From contig VSNY01000093.1 in the NCBI GenBank assembly GCA_009774535.1, positions 1-14,486 on the forward strand: 14,486 nucleotides of DNA, written 5' to 3'. The stretch's first letter is position 1. Every line of letters starts with the position of its first letter. Positions 7,775 to 14,466 of this stretch are shown here, in pieces. Under the pieces are notes generated by a model. It was not told the DNA's origin and ran no database searches. It saw only the letters and a list, made by a program, of their open reading frames with translations. Source of the stretch: Lachnospiraceae bacterium (GTDB lineage Bacteria; Bacillota; Clostridia; Lachnospirales; Lachnospiraceae). The position numbers were made by a program, and so were the translations under genes.

Positions 7775-7802
7775 ATTATAATTAATCACAAAATTTTATC
7801 AA
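7775..7802 (-). promoter_or_regulatory. Sigma-A-like promoter of the flagellar operon, with CodY-box-like spacer
   Basis: On the minus strand TTGATA (7802-7797) and a consensus TATAAT (7780-7775) are separated by 16 bases. It lies between the codY terminator and flgB, where an operon promoter is needed. The spacer holds AATTTTGTGATTAAT (7795-7781), which matches the CodY consensus AATTTTCWGAAAATT at 11 of 15 positions. CodY bound there would block RNA polymerase. The promoter itself is well supported by sequence; the operator is tentative because the region is AT-rich. Confidence 0.7.
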
Positions 7803-7866
7803 GAGTATTTTTGCTCGATATTTTATTTTTTTTGTCGACTAAATACCAATACAGGATAAATCAGGC

Positions 7867-7909
7867 AAAAAAAAGGAATCTTTTTGCAAATACCGCTCAG
7901 ATTCCCTTC
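7867..7909 (-). terminator. Intrinsic terminator after codY
   Basis: On the minus strand the core stem GGAATCT (7905-7899) pairs with AGATTCC (7881-7875) across a 17-base loop, extendable outward by G-U and A-U pairs, and is followed by eight T (7874-7867). The 5' arm starts at the last base region of the codY stop codon. It separates codY from the flagellar operon transcriptionally, so flgB and its followers need their own promoter. Confidence 0.8.
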
Positions 7910-8682
7910 TGATTTTTCTTTTTGATCACATCCAGTTCCGAGAATACTACATCATTTACAACCTTAATATATGTTCCTTTCATACCCGATGAACGGGACT
8001 CGATGACACCTGCGCTTTCAAATTTACGCAGAGCATTCACAATGACGGAACGCGTAATGCCAACGCGGTCAGCCACCTTGCTTGCGACAAGAATCCCCTC
8101 TGTCCCGTTTAATTCATCAAAAATATGAATAATCGCCTCCAGTTCTGAAAATGACAGCGTACTAATCGCAGAACGGACGATCTGAAGCTTTCTTGTCTCC
8201 TCTTCACTTTCTTCATTAACGGAACGCATCATTTCCAATCCGACAACAGTCGTTCCGTATTCGCTTAAAATAATGTCGTCAATATCATACGGATCTTCCA
8301 CACGATATACAAACAACGTCCCCAGACGTTCTCCCGCTATATCAATCGGCGTGATAATGGCCGCGTATTTTTGAATATTATGTACAAAACCCAGCGTCTC
8401 CAGATTCACATTCTCTTTGGTGGACAGAATGCCAAGCAGACGTTCATTTAACATCGGATCAATATATTCGCCGACCTCATCGACAATCAGCTCTGAAATC
8501 TCCGGAATGCCGCTGCAGCGGCTTGTTCCTAAAATCTTGCCTTTTTTGCTGATCACAAGAATATTAGAATTTAAAATGTCTGTCATAACTCCACAAATAT
8601 CGTTAAACACCACTTTGGATGAGTTGTTGTTGTGGAGCAGCTTGTTGATCTTTCTGGTCTTGTCCAGCAGTTGCACACTCAT
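7897..8682 (-). CDS. codY: GTP- and branched-chain amino acid-sensing repressor CodY
   Basis: CodY is the Firmicutes global regulator that, with GTP and branched-chain amino acids bound, represses nitrogen, stationary-phase and often motility genes. The 261-residue protein opens MSVQLLDKTRKINKLL, has the N-terminal GAF-like ligand domain (about 1-150), a linking helix, and a C-terminal winged helix with its helix-turn-helix around 200-229 (ASKVADRVGITRSVIVNALR) followed by the SRSSGMKGTYIKV wing. Length matches the family. The ATG has AAGGAGGT about 10 bases upstream, a slightly long spacer. It has its own sigma-A promoter and its own terminator, so it is probably monocistronic. Its place directly between topA and the flagellar operon is conserved in many Clostridia. 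The assignment is very sure. Confidence 0.97.
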   Translation of the reverse strand: MSVQLLDKTRKINKLLHNNNSSKVVFNDICGVMTDILNSNILVISKKGKILGTSRCSGIPEISELIVDEVGEYIDPMLNERLLGILSTKENVNLETLGFVHNIQKYAAIITPIDIAGERLGTLFVYRVEDPYDIDDIILSEYGTTVVGLEMMRSVNEESEEETRKLQIVRSAISTLSFSELEAIIHIFDELNGTEGILVASKVADRVGITRSVIVNALRKFESAGVIESRSSGMKGTYIKVVNDVVFSELDVIKKKNQKGI

Positions 8683-8754
8683 GGTTCAATGGCACCTCCT
8701 TTTCTGCCGGCCTGGATGGGTAAAATTGGGGGTTTTATTTCCCTTATCAGAGTT

Positions 8755-8783
8755 ATAATATCATTTCTTGTCAGATAATTCAA
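8755..8783 (-). promoter_or_regulatory. Sigma-A promoter of codY
   Basis: On the minus strand TTGAAT (8783-8778) and TATTAT (8760-8755) stand 17 bases apart, with an upstream TG giving an extended -10 (TGATATTAT). The predicted start is near 8748, leaving a leader of about 65 bases that includes a small GGG/CCC hairpin possibility and the AAGGAGGT site. This is the best match in the topA-codY gap. Confidence 0.75.
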
Positions 8784-8785
8784 CC

Positions 8786-8810
8786 TATTTTCATGATATT
8801 TCATGAATTG
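8786..8810 (-). repeat. Ten-base-spaced TCATGAAA direct repeats upstream of the codY promoter
   Basis: Two copies of TCATGAA(A) (8806 and 8796 downward, minus strand) are spaced exactly 10 bases, one DNA turn, ending three bases before the -35. The first is centred on the palindrome TTCATGAA. The second lies in AATATCATGAAAATA (8800-8786), which matches the CodY consensus at 11 of 15 positions. It may be an operator or an UP-like AT-rich element. Confidence 0.4.
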
Positions 8811-8828
8811 TTTGTAACAGTTCAGGCA

Positions 8829-8853
8829 GATCAGCGCATTTACTGCGCTGATC
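8829..8853 (-). terminator. Perfect hairpin after topA (terminator-like, without T-run)
   Basis: gatcagcgca (8829-8838) and tgcgctgatc (8844-8853) form a perfect 10-bp, GC-rich stem with a five-base loop, starting 15 bases after the topA stop. The sequence after it on the minus strand (TGCCTGAACTG) has no T-run, so it is not a canonical intrinsic terminator. It could be a weak terminator, a 3'-end stabiliser or a protein site. Confidence 0.5.
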
Positions 8854-8868
8854 GTATGAAAATGCAGT

Positions 8869-10962
8869 TTAATCTTCCTTTTTTTTCAACTCACACACAT
8901 ACCCGCACTGTGCGTCCGCGCACACCACTTTGTTTCCTTTTTCCACCATATACCCGCCGCACTGCGGACATTTTTCCGGCCATGGTTTCTGCCAGGACAT
9001 AAAATCACAGTCATCCGGCCCTGCCTCGCAGCCGTAAAAGCGTCTGCCTTTTTTCGTTTTGCGCACCACAAGATCTTTGCCGCACTTTGGACAGGCGACG
9101 CCGATTTTTTCCAGGTAAGGCTTGGTATTTCTGCAGTCCGGAAAACCGGGACATGCCAGGAATTTTCCGTGCGGGCCGTACTTAATAACCATATTGCGGC
9201 CGCATTCTTCGCAGATAACGTCAGTCACTTCATCCGCGATCTGCACTTTTTCCAGCGTCTTTTCCGCATTTTCGACAGCTTCTTCCAGATCCGGATAAAA
9301 ATTGCTTACAATAGCCTTCCAGCTGATATCGCCTTCTTCTACTTTATCAAGCAGCATTTCCATATTGGCTGTAAATTCTTCATCCACAATCGAGGCAAAT
9401 GCTTCCTTCATAATTGTGTTGACGGCTTCGCCCAGTTCTGTCAGATGCAGGTTTTTATTTTCTTTCAGCACATAGCGGCGCGCTAAGAGCGTTGTAATGG
9501 TCGGGGCATACGTACTCGGGCGGCCGATGCCGTGTTCTTCCAGCGCTTTGACCAGCGCGGCTTCGGTATAATGCGCCGGAGGCTGGGTAAAATGCTGGGT
9601 ACATTCCAGTTCTGCCAGCGTCAGCTTTGAAGTTTCGTCAATGGATTTTAAGAGCATATTATGATCGCCCTTTTCATCTTCATCACTCATATACACAGAC
9701 ATAAAACCGTCAAATACAACTCTGGACGCGGATACGGTCAGGCGGTATTCGCCCGCGCCGATTTTGATACTGGTCGTTTCGTATTTTGCCGCGCTCATAC
9801 GGCTGGCGGCAAAGCGTTTCCAAATCAGCTGATACAGGCGGAACTGGTCCCTGGACAGCGATTCTTTCACTTCTGCCGGCGTCCTTGCAAGATCTGTCGG
9901 ACGGATCGCTTCATGCGCATCCTGGATCTTGCCTGTCTTTTTCTTTTCCGCCGCCGCTGCCGCTACATAAGCTTCACCATAATTTTTACCGATATATTCT
10001 CTGGCCTGTGCGTCCGCTTCTTCGGAAATACGCACGGAATCCGTACGCAGATAAGTAATCAGGCCGATGACCCCAGATCCTTTAATCTCCACGCCTTCAT
10101 ACAGCTGCTGCGCCAGACGCATCGTTTTTAAAGTGGAAAAATTAAGTACCTTGGATGCTTCCTGCTGCAGTGTGCTGGTCGTAAACGGAAACGGAGCTTT
10201 TTTGCTGCGCTCGCTTTTTTTTACATCCAGCACCTCGTACTGCGCCTGTTCCAGTTTTGCCCGGATTTCTTCTGCCTGCTGCTGATTTTCGATTTTCAGC
10301 CGTCCTTTCGCTGTGCCGTAAAATTTAGCGTCCAGTTTCTTTCTCTCTCCGGCCACTTTTAACCGGGCGCCGATCGTCCAGTATTCTTCCGGTATAAATG
10401 CGTTAATTTCATATTCGCGGTCAGCGATAATGCGCAGCGCTACGGACTGTACACGCCCGGCGCTTAAACCGCGTTTGACTTTTTCCCAAAGCAGCGGGCT
10501 TATTTTATAACCAACCATACGATCTAAGATCCTTCTTGCCTGCTGGGCGTTAACCAGGTCCATATCGATTTCTCTTGGCTGTTTCAGGGAAGCTTTGACC
10601 GCGTTTTTCGTTATTTCATTAAAGCTGATCCGGTATACTTCCTTATCATTTTTATTTTCATCCAATTTCAAAGCCTTGGACAGATGCCAGGAAATCGCTT
10701 CTCCTTCACGGTCCGGGTCCGTTGCCAGATAGATTCTGTCTGCTTTTTTGGCTTCTTTGCGCAATTTCGCCAGTATTTCGCCCTTTCCCCGGATCGTAAT
10801 ATATTTTGGCTCAAATCCATGCTCGATATCAATCCCCATCTGACTCTTCGGCAGGTCCCTGACATGCCCGTTCGACGCAGTCACTTCGTAATTTTTTCCC
10901 AAAAATTTTTTGATTGTCTTTACCTTCGCCGGTGATTCCACGATTACCAGATACTTTGCCAT
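8869..10962 (-). CDS. topA: DNA topoisomerase I (type IA)
   Basis: TopA relaxes negative supercoils by passing one strand through a transient single-strand break. The 697-residue protein begins with the TOPRIM domain: catalytic Glu in VESPAK (Glu9) and the metal-binding TDPDREGE (81-88). The cleavage tyrosine is in LITYLRTDS (Tyr304). HEAIRPT (350-356) is also typical. The C-terminus has three four-Cys zinc motifs: Cys584/587/604/610, Cys624/627/645/652 and Cys665/668/681/686. Length and domain order are normal for Firmicutes. AGGAG lies five to six bases before the ATG. It follows dprA by 14 bases, so the two are probably co-transcribed with yifB. In Bacillus trmFO, codV and clpQY sit between topA and codY; here they do not. 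Confidence 0.98.
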   Translation of the reverse strand: MAKYLVIVESPAKVKTIKKFLGKNYEVTASNGHVRDLPKSQMGIDIEHGFEPKYITIRGKGEILAKLRKEAKKADRIYLATDPDREGEAISWHLSKALKLDENKNDKEVYRISFNEITKNAVKASLKQPREIDMDLVNAQQARRILDRMVGYKISPLLWEKVKRGLSAGRVQSVALRIIADREYEINAFIPEEYWTIGARLKVAGERKKLDAKFYGTAKGRLKIENQQQAEEIRAKLEQAQYEVLDVKKSERSKKAPFPFTTSTLQQEASKVLNFSTLKTMRLAQQLYEGVEIKGSGVIGLITYLRTDSVRISEEADAQAREYIGKNYGEAYVAAAAAEKKKTGKIQDAHEAIRPTDLARTPAEVKESLSRDQFRLYQLIWKRFAASRMSAAKYETTSIKIGAGEYRLTVSASRVVFDGFMSVYMSDEDEKGDHNMLLKSIDETSKLTLAELECTQHFTQPPAHYTEAALVKALEEHGIGRPSTYAPTITTLLARRYVLKENKNLHLTELGEAVNTIMKEAFASIVDEEFTANMEMLLDKVEEGDISWKAIVSNFYPDLEEAVENAEKTLEKVQIADEVTDVICEECGRNMVIKYGPHGKFLACPGFPDCRNTKPYLEKIGVACPKCGKDLVVRKTKKGRRFYGCEAGPDDCDFMSWQKPWPEKCPQCGGYMVEKGNKVVCADAQCGYVCELKKKED

Positions 10963-10976
10963 GACTACTCCTCACC

Positions 10977-12146
10977 TTACTCATTCCGTAATTTTTTATA
11001 GTGATTTTTAAACACTTCCTCAATCTGGTGCTTTTGCAGAAGGGCCGCCAATATCCGGCTAAGCGCCTGTATGTCTAATCCTGTCAATTCCAGTAGTTCT
11101 TCCAAGCCCGTTGGCAAAAGACCAAGACAACCATACACCAACCGCTCATCTTTTTCAAGAGAAAATTTTTGTAAATTGTCAAAAATTTCACAATTTACCT
11201 CCTGCTGCCTGACTGTGCGGGTATGATTTCCTTTTCTGCGGGCCGCCGCAACCATAAGCTCCTCCAGGCAGTCTTCCACGGATAGCAAAATGCCCGCGCC
11301 CTGCGCAATCAGGCGGTTGCAGCCATAGCTTAAGGCGTCCGTCACGCGCCCGGGAAGCGCATAGACGTCCCTGCCCTGCTCCAGCGCGAAATCCGCCGTA
11401 ATCAAAGAACCGCTTTTTTGTTTTGCTTCTATAATAAGTACTACATCCGAAAGCACACTGATCAGACGGTTGCGCTGCGGGAAATAACCGGGAAACGGCT
11501 TTGTCCCCGGCGGATATTCACTGAGCAGTCCGCCATGCTTTAGAATCTCATGATATAACTGCCTGTGATAATCCGGATAACAGACATCCACCCCGCAGCC
11601 AAATACCGCATACGTATCCCCGCCGCTGTCCAAAGCGCCCCGGTGGCCTGCCGCATCAATGCCGCGCGCCATGCCGCTGACGACCGCCACATCATGCAGC
11701 GCCAGTTCTCTTGCGATCTCCCTGGCGATGGTCCTTCCATATTCCGAACACATCCGCGCCCCTACAATCGCCACGCGAAACTGCTCCGGCACCGGCAGGC
11801 TGCCGCGGTAAAAGATCCCGTAAGGCGCGTCCGCAAGCTCCAGCAGCTGCTGCGGATACTCTGCCTGCTCTCTGCTGATAAAACGGATGCCCGCGTGAGC
11901 CAGCGCCTGCCATTCGCGGCTTACATCCCATGTGTTTTTTGATTCTATGATGCGCTGGATATCCTTATGCATCAGCCCGGGGATTTTTTCCAGCTGAATC
12001 GGTTCCAAGGCATAGATTTCCTGCGCGCTCCCACAGACTTCCAGCAGCTGTCTTAAGACCCGTGGCGTACAGCCTCTGACGCAGGACAGCCAGTAAGCGT
12101 ATTTTTGTGTATCTTCCTGTTTGGCGTTGATGTTCTGTCTGTCCAT
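10977..12146 (-). CDS. dprA: DNA processing protein DprA (Smf)
   Basis: DprA binds incoming single-stranded DNA during natural transformation and loads RecA onto it; it is also widespread in bacteria not known to be competent. The 389-residue protein shows an N-terminal helical region with a helix-hairpin-helix-like IPGLMHKDI segment, then the Rossmann-like core with VAIVGAR (125-131), SGMARGID (157-164), FPQRNRLIS (222-230) and SGSLITA (245-251). A C-terminal winged-helix (about 325-380) completes it. All core motifs are present. The ATG is four bases after the yifB stop, and its ribosome site (AAGGTGGTGA) is made from the last codons and stop of yifB, suggesting translational coupling. The pairing with yifB/comM fits a shared transformation or recombination role, which is inference for this organism. 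Confidence 0.96.
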   Translation of the reverse strand: MDRQNINAKQEDTQKYAYWLSCVRGCTPRVLRQLLEVCGSAQEIYALEPIQLEKIPGLMHKDIQRIIESKNTWDVSREWQALAHAGIRFISREQAEYPQQLLELADAPYGIFYRGSLPVPEQFRVAIVGARMCSEYGRTIAREIARELALHDVAVVSGMARGIDAAGHRGALDSGGDTYAVFGCGVDVCYPDYHRQLYHEILKHGGLLSEYPPGTKPFPGYFPQRNRLISVLSDVVLIIEAKQKSGSLITADFALEQGRDVYALPGRVTDALSYGCNRLIAQGAGILLSVEDCLEELMVAAARRKGNHTRTVRQQEVNCEIFDNLQKFSLEKDERLVYGCLGLLPTGLEELLELTGLDIQALSRILAALLQKHQIEEVFKNHYKKLRNE

Positions 12147-12150
12147 GCGC

Positions 12151-13722
12151 TCACCACCTTTCCCAGTATCTGCGGTCCAGGCTGCGGTAACAAAATGCCT
12201 CTGACAAATGTCCGGTTTCTACCCGGCCGCTGCCGCAAAGATCGGCGATCGTCCTGGCTACGCGCAGGATTTTATGATAAGCGCGTGCGGTCAGATTAGA
12301 CTGCTGGTACATTTGCTGCAGATAGGTATCTTCTTGTTCTGTGATCTGGCAGACTTCCCTCAGCCTGTCCGCCGGAATCTGACTGTTAAAATAAATCCCG
12401 CTGCCCGCATAGCGTTCTTTTTGCAGCTCCCAGGCGGCGCAAACCCTGGCGCGGATCTGCGCGGAGCTTTCGTTGACCGGATCTGCTGAAAGCTCTGCAA
12501 ACGTAAGCGGCGATGTTTCTACGCAAATATCTATACGATCTAATAAAGGCCGGCTGATTCTGCCCAAATAACGGTCAATCGCGCTCTGCGTGCAGCGGCA
12601 GCGGTTCATGTCCGGGTATGCGCCGCACGGGCATGGATTGGTAGCCGCCACCAGCATAAAATCAGCCGGATAACCGCAGCTGCCATGCAGTCTGGATATT
12701 TGGATCTGTTTTTCTTCCATCGGCTGACGCAGTAACTCCAGCGTGGATTTTTGAAATTCCGCCAGCTCGTCTAAAAACAAAACGCCTTTATGTGCCAGGG
12801 AAACTTCTCCGGGCTTTGGAATCGTCCCGCCGCCAACAAGCCCCTGCGGCGTGACGGTATGGTGCGGACTGCGAAACGGCCTTTTGTACATCATTCTATG
12901 ATCCTGACGCAGCATCCCGCTGATACTGTAAATTTTAGCCAGCTCCAACTGCTCCTGGCGGCACATCGGCGGCAGAATCGAAGGAATCCGCCGGGCAATC
13001 ATCGTCTTTCCGGCTCCCGGCGGCCCGACCATCAGCAGGTTATGCATCCCTGCCGCCGCGACCTCACTGGCGCGGCGTACCAGACGCTGCCCGTTAATCT
13101 GTGAAAAATCCGGCTCCTGCTGCATCTGTGTTTTTTGCGCCGGATCAGATCCATCCGCTTGTTCTGCCCGCAGCGTCTGCGGATCTGCCTGCGTCTCTTG
13201 TGTCATTTCTACGGTCCCGTGGAAAAATCCGATCGCCTCCCGAATATTTTTTACCGCAACGATCCGGATATTGCTGATCAGATTTGCTTCTTTGCGGTTA
13301 TCATAAGGCACCATGCAGTGCGTAAATCCCTGTTCGCCTGCTTCCGCCACAATCGGCAGAACGCCTTCTACCGGCTGCACACTGCCGTTTAGACCAATCT
13401 CCCCTACGATCAGCAAAGACGCAAGACTTTGATCCGGCACTATGCCAAGAGCCGCTAAAATGGCCACGGCAACAGGCAGATCAAAAGCAGATCCTGTTTT
13501 TTTCATATGCGCGGGAGACAGGTTAATCGTAATCCGTTTTGCCGGAAGATAGCAGCCGCTGTTGCGCAGAGCCGCCCGCACACGCTCCCTGGCTTCCTTA
13601 ACCTCGGACGCCAAAAAACCTACCATTTCAAACATCGGCATGCCGTCGCTCACGTCCGCTTCTACCTGAACCGGCACACTATGAATCCCGCGGATAATCG
13701 CGGTTGATACAATACTATACAA
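12151..13722 (-). CDS. comM: YifB/ComM family Mg-chelatase-like AAA+ ATPase
   Basis: ComM in Vibrio and Haemophilus is a hexameric helicase that promotes branch migration during transformation; YifB is the same family. The 523-residue protein has the N-terminal ChlI/Lon-like domain (about 18-140), then the AAA+ core with Walker A GPPGAGKT (233-240), the PFRSPHHT motif (282-289), Walker B VLFLDEL (314-320), sensor ATNPCPCG, and a C-terminal Mg-chelatase domain. A Gln/Asp-rich linker of about 35 residues (172-206) separates the first two. The start is TTG at 13720-13722 with AGGAGG six bases upstream; the resulting MYSIVSTA fits family N-termini. The ATG five bases upstream is in another frame. 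It heads a probable yifB-dprA-topA unit. Function in this organism is inferred from family and neighbours. Confidence 0.95.
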   Translation of the reverse strand: MYSIVSTAIIRGIHSVPVQVEADVSDGMPMFEMVGFLASEVKEARERVRAALRNSGCYLPAKRITINLSPAHMKKTGSAFDLPVAVAILAALGIVPDQSLASLLIVGEIGLNGSVQPVEGVLPIVAEAGEQGFTHCMVPYDNRKEANLISNIRIVAVKNIREAIGFFHGTVEMTQETQADPQTLRAEQADGSDPAQKTQMQQEPDFSQINGQRLVRRASEVAAAGMHNLLMVGPPGAGKTMIARRIPSILPPMCRQEQLELAKIYSISGMLRQDHRMMYKRPFRSPHHTVTPQGLVGGGTIPKPGEVSLAHKGVLFLDELAEFQKSTLELLRQPMEEKQIQISRLHGSCGYPADFMLVAATNPCPCGAYPDMNRCRCTQSAIDRYLGRISRPLLDRIDICVETSPLTFAELSADPVNESSAQIRARVCAAWELQKERYAGSGIYFNSQIPADRLREVCQITEQEDTYLQQMYQQSNLTARAYHKILRVARTIADLCGSGRVETGHLSEAFCYRSLDRRYWERW

Positions 13723-13734
13723 TCCATTCCTCCT

Positions 13735-13804
13735 GGTCGTTTCGACCTTTTTTCTTAGAATCCTGGAATTTCTGACTGATCTGCCCCGCCTGGGAAGCGG
13801 CGGG
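13735..13804 (-). other. Structured leader of yifB
   Basis: Two small perfect stems precede the yifB ribosome site on the minus strand: GGTCG/CGACC with a three-base loop (13747-13735), ending one base before AGGAGG, and CCCGCC/GGCGGG with an eight-base loop (13804-13785). The first directly abuts the ribosome site and so could affect initiation. No known riboswitch class is recognised. Confidence 0.4.
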
Positions 13805-13962
13805 CTGTCCGGATATTACAAACTGAATCGTACAAAATTAAATATACAAAAAAGATAAAATTATATTAACACAGAATACATCTGTTTGGAAGAGGTTATT
13901 TTATATTCCTACGAAAAAACTTTACAGGAGAATTTCAAAGACCATACTTTAGGGCTGTCCGG
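13802..13962. repeat. Eleven-base direct repeat gggctgtccgg
   Basis: The identical 11-mer gggctgtccgg occurs at 13802-13812 and 13952-13962, 150 bases apart in the gene-free stretch upstream of yifB. A shorter part of it (ggctgtcc) also lies in the fliE-fliF gap at 6302-6309. No transposase or flanking repeats are visible. The meaning is unknown. Confidence 0.5.
13860..13888 (-). promoter_or_regulatory. Possible yifB promoter
   Basis: A consensus TATAAT (13865-13860, minus strand) lies about 138 bases before the yifB TTG, but the element 17 bases upstream is CAAACA, matching only three of six -35 bases. A partial palindrome, acaga/tctgt around 13871-13885, overlaps the spacer. This is the best candidate I can find for the yifB-dprA-topA unit, but it is weak. 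Confidence 0.3.
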
Positions 13963-13982
13963 CCGACTCTGCGGGCGGAAAA

Positions 13983-14105
13983 TTACCGCTCTTTGATCAG
14001 AACCTTCTTTCCGGCAAACGCAAACCCATACGTCCGGATTCGCTCTCTTACAAACCCCCGGCCTTCCAAAACTGCCGCGTACCGCTGCGCTTCGACTAGA
14101 AAATT
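13983..14105 (-). pseudogene. Coding-like open stretch without a start (possible gene remnant)
   Basis: Between TGA (14108-14106) and TAA (13985-13983) on the minus strand lies a 40-codon open frame that looks protein-like (for example EAQRYAAVLEGRGFVRERIR and a Lys-rich end) and uses the GC-rich codons of the neighbouring genes. It has no ATG or GTG start and no ribosome site, and I do not recognise a family. The base composition here differs from the AT-rich DNA on both sides. A decayed gene end is possible, but so is chance. Confidence 0.25.
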
Positions 14106-14126
14106 TCAGAAGTTACCATACGAAAT

Positions 14127-14151
14127 TTCCAATAAAAAATTCCAATAAAAA
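14127..14151. repeat. Two-copy 13-base tandem repeat
   Basis: ttccaataaaaa occurs twice in tandem with a 13-base period (14127-14138 and 14140-14151). It lies in the AT-rich part of the gene-free region between the sigma fragment and yifB. It is too short to suggest an element of any known class and may reflect slippage. Confidence 0.6.
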
Positions 14152-14173
14152 TAATACCCGTAAACAAAGAATC

Positions 14174-14214
14174 GGACGAGTCAGTTTGGCACCGCCAGCC
14201 AAATTAACTCATCC
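14174..14214 (-). terminator. Long hairpin downstream of the sigma region 4 frame
   Basis: On the minus strand the arms 14214-14198 and 14190-14174 can form 17 consecutive positions with one A-C mismatch and two G-U pairs, closed by a seven-base loop (TGGCGGT). A moderately T-rich stretch (GATTCTTTGTTTA) follows. It starts about 33 bases after the sigma stop codon, so termination of that transcript is the simplest reading, though the T-run is broken. Confidence 0.55.
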
Positions 14215-14247
14215 TGCTTTCCGGAACTTCCTATCTTTTACACAGTT

Positions 14248-14466
14248 TCAGCTTTCCTCAAATCTCTCCCTTAATTTTCCCAGCGCCTTTTTCTCAATCC
14301 TTGACACATAAGACCGCGAAATCCCCATTCGTCCCGCAATCTGCTTCTGCGTCACCGGCTCATCGTCCTTTAGCCCATAGCGCAGCACAATAATCTCCAG
14401 TTCCCTGTCTGTTAGAATCTCAGGCAGAATCTTCTTAAGATGGCTGATCTTAGTGGTTTTATCCAT
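14248..14466 (-). CDS. Sigma-70 region 4 protein, SigK/SigE-like; probably a fragment
   Basis: This 72-residue frame is essentially only sigma-70 region 4: LTDRELEIIVLRYGL (18-32) then the helix-turn-helix TQKQIAGRMGISRSYVSRIEKKAL (39-62), which is closest in style to sporulation sigma factors SigK and SigE. Regions 2 and 3, needed for core binding and -10 recognition, are absent. Reading upstream in the same frame, the two codons before the ATG are TAG ATT, preceded by codons for Gln-Asp-Val-Val, so the frame is closed by a stop immediately before the start. No good ribosome site is seen (AGGA is 14 bases away). It may be the 3' end of a sigma gene broken by a nonsense change, or a genuine small region-4-only protein. 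The window ends 20 bases upstream, so this cannot be settled here. Confidence 0.65.
   Translation of the reverse strand: MDKTTKISHLKKILPEILTDRELEIIVLRYGLKDDEPVTQKQIAGRMGISRSYVSRIEKKALGKLRERFEES

Noticed and set aside
7790..7830. SigD-type motility promoter (TAAA-N15-GCCGATAA) before flgB
   Set aside because: CTTGATAA resembles the -10 but no TAAA stands at the right distance; the sigma-A elements fit much better.
13735..13750. GGTCG-TTT-CGACC followed by T7 on the plus strand as a plus-strand terminator
   Set aside because: The stem is only five base pairs and there is no plus-strand gene upstream for it to end. I treat it as part of the yifB leader.
14101..14115. TAACTTCTGAAATTT as a CodY box (11/15), partly overlapping a second half-site
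   Set aside because: It lies nearly 400 bases upstream of yifB with no promoter near it; AT-rich DNA makes such matches common.
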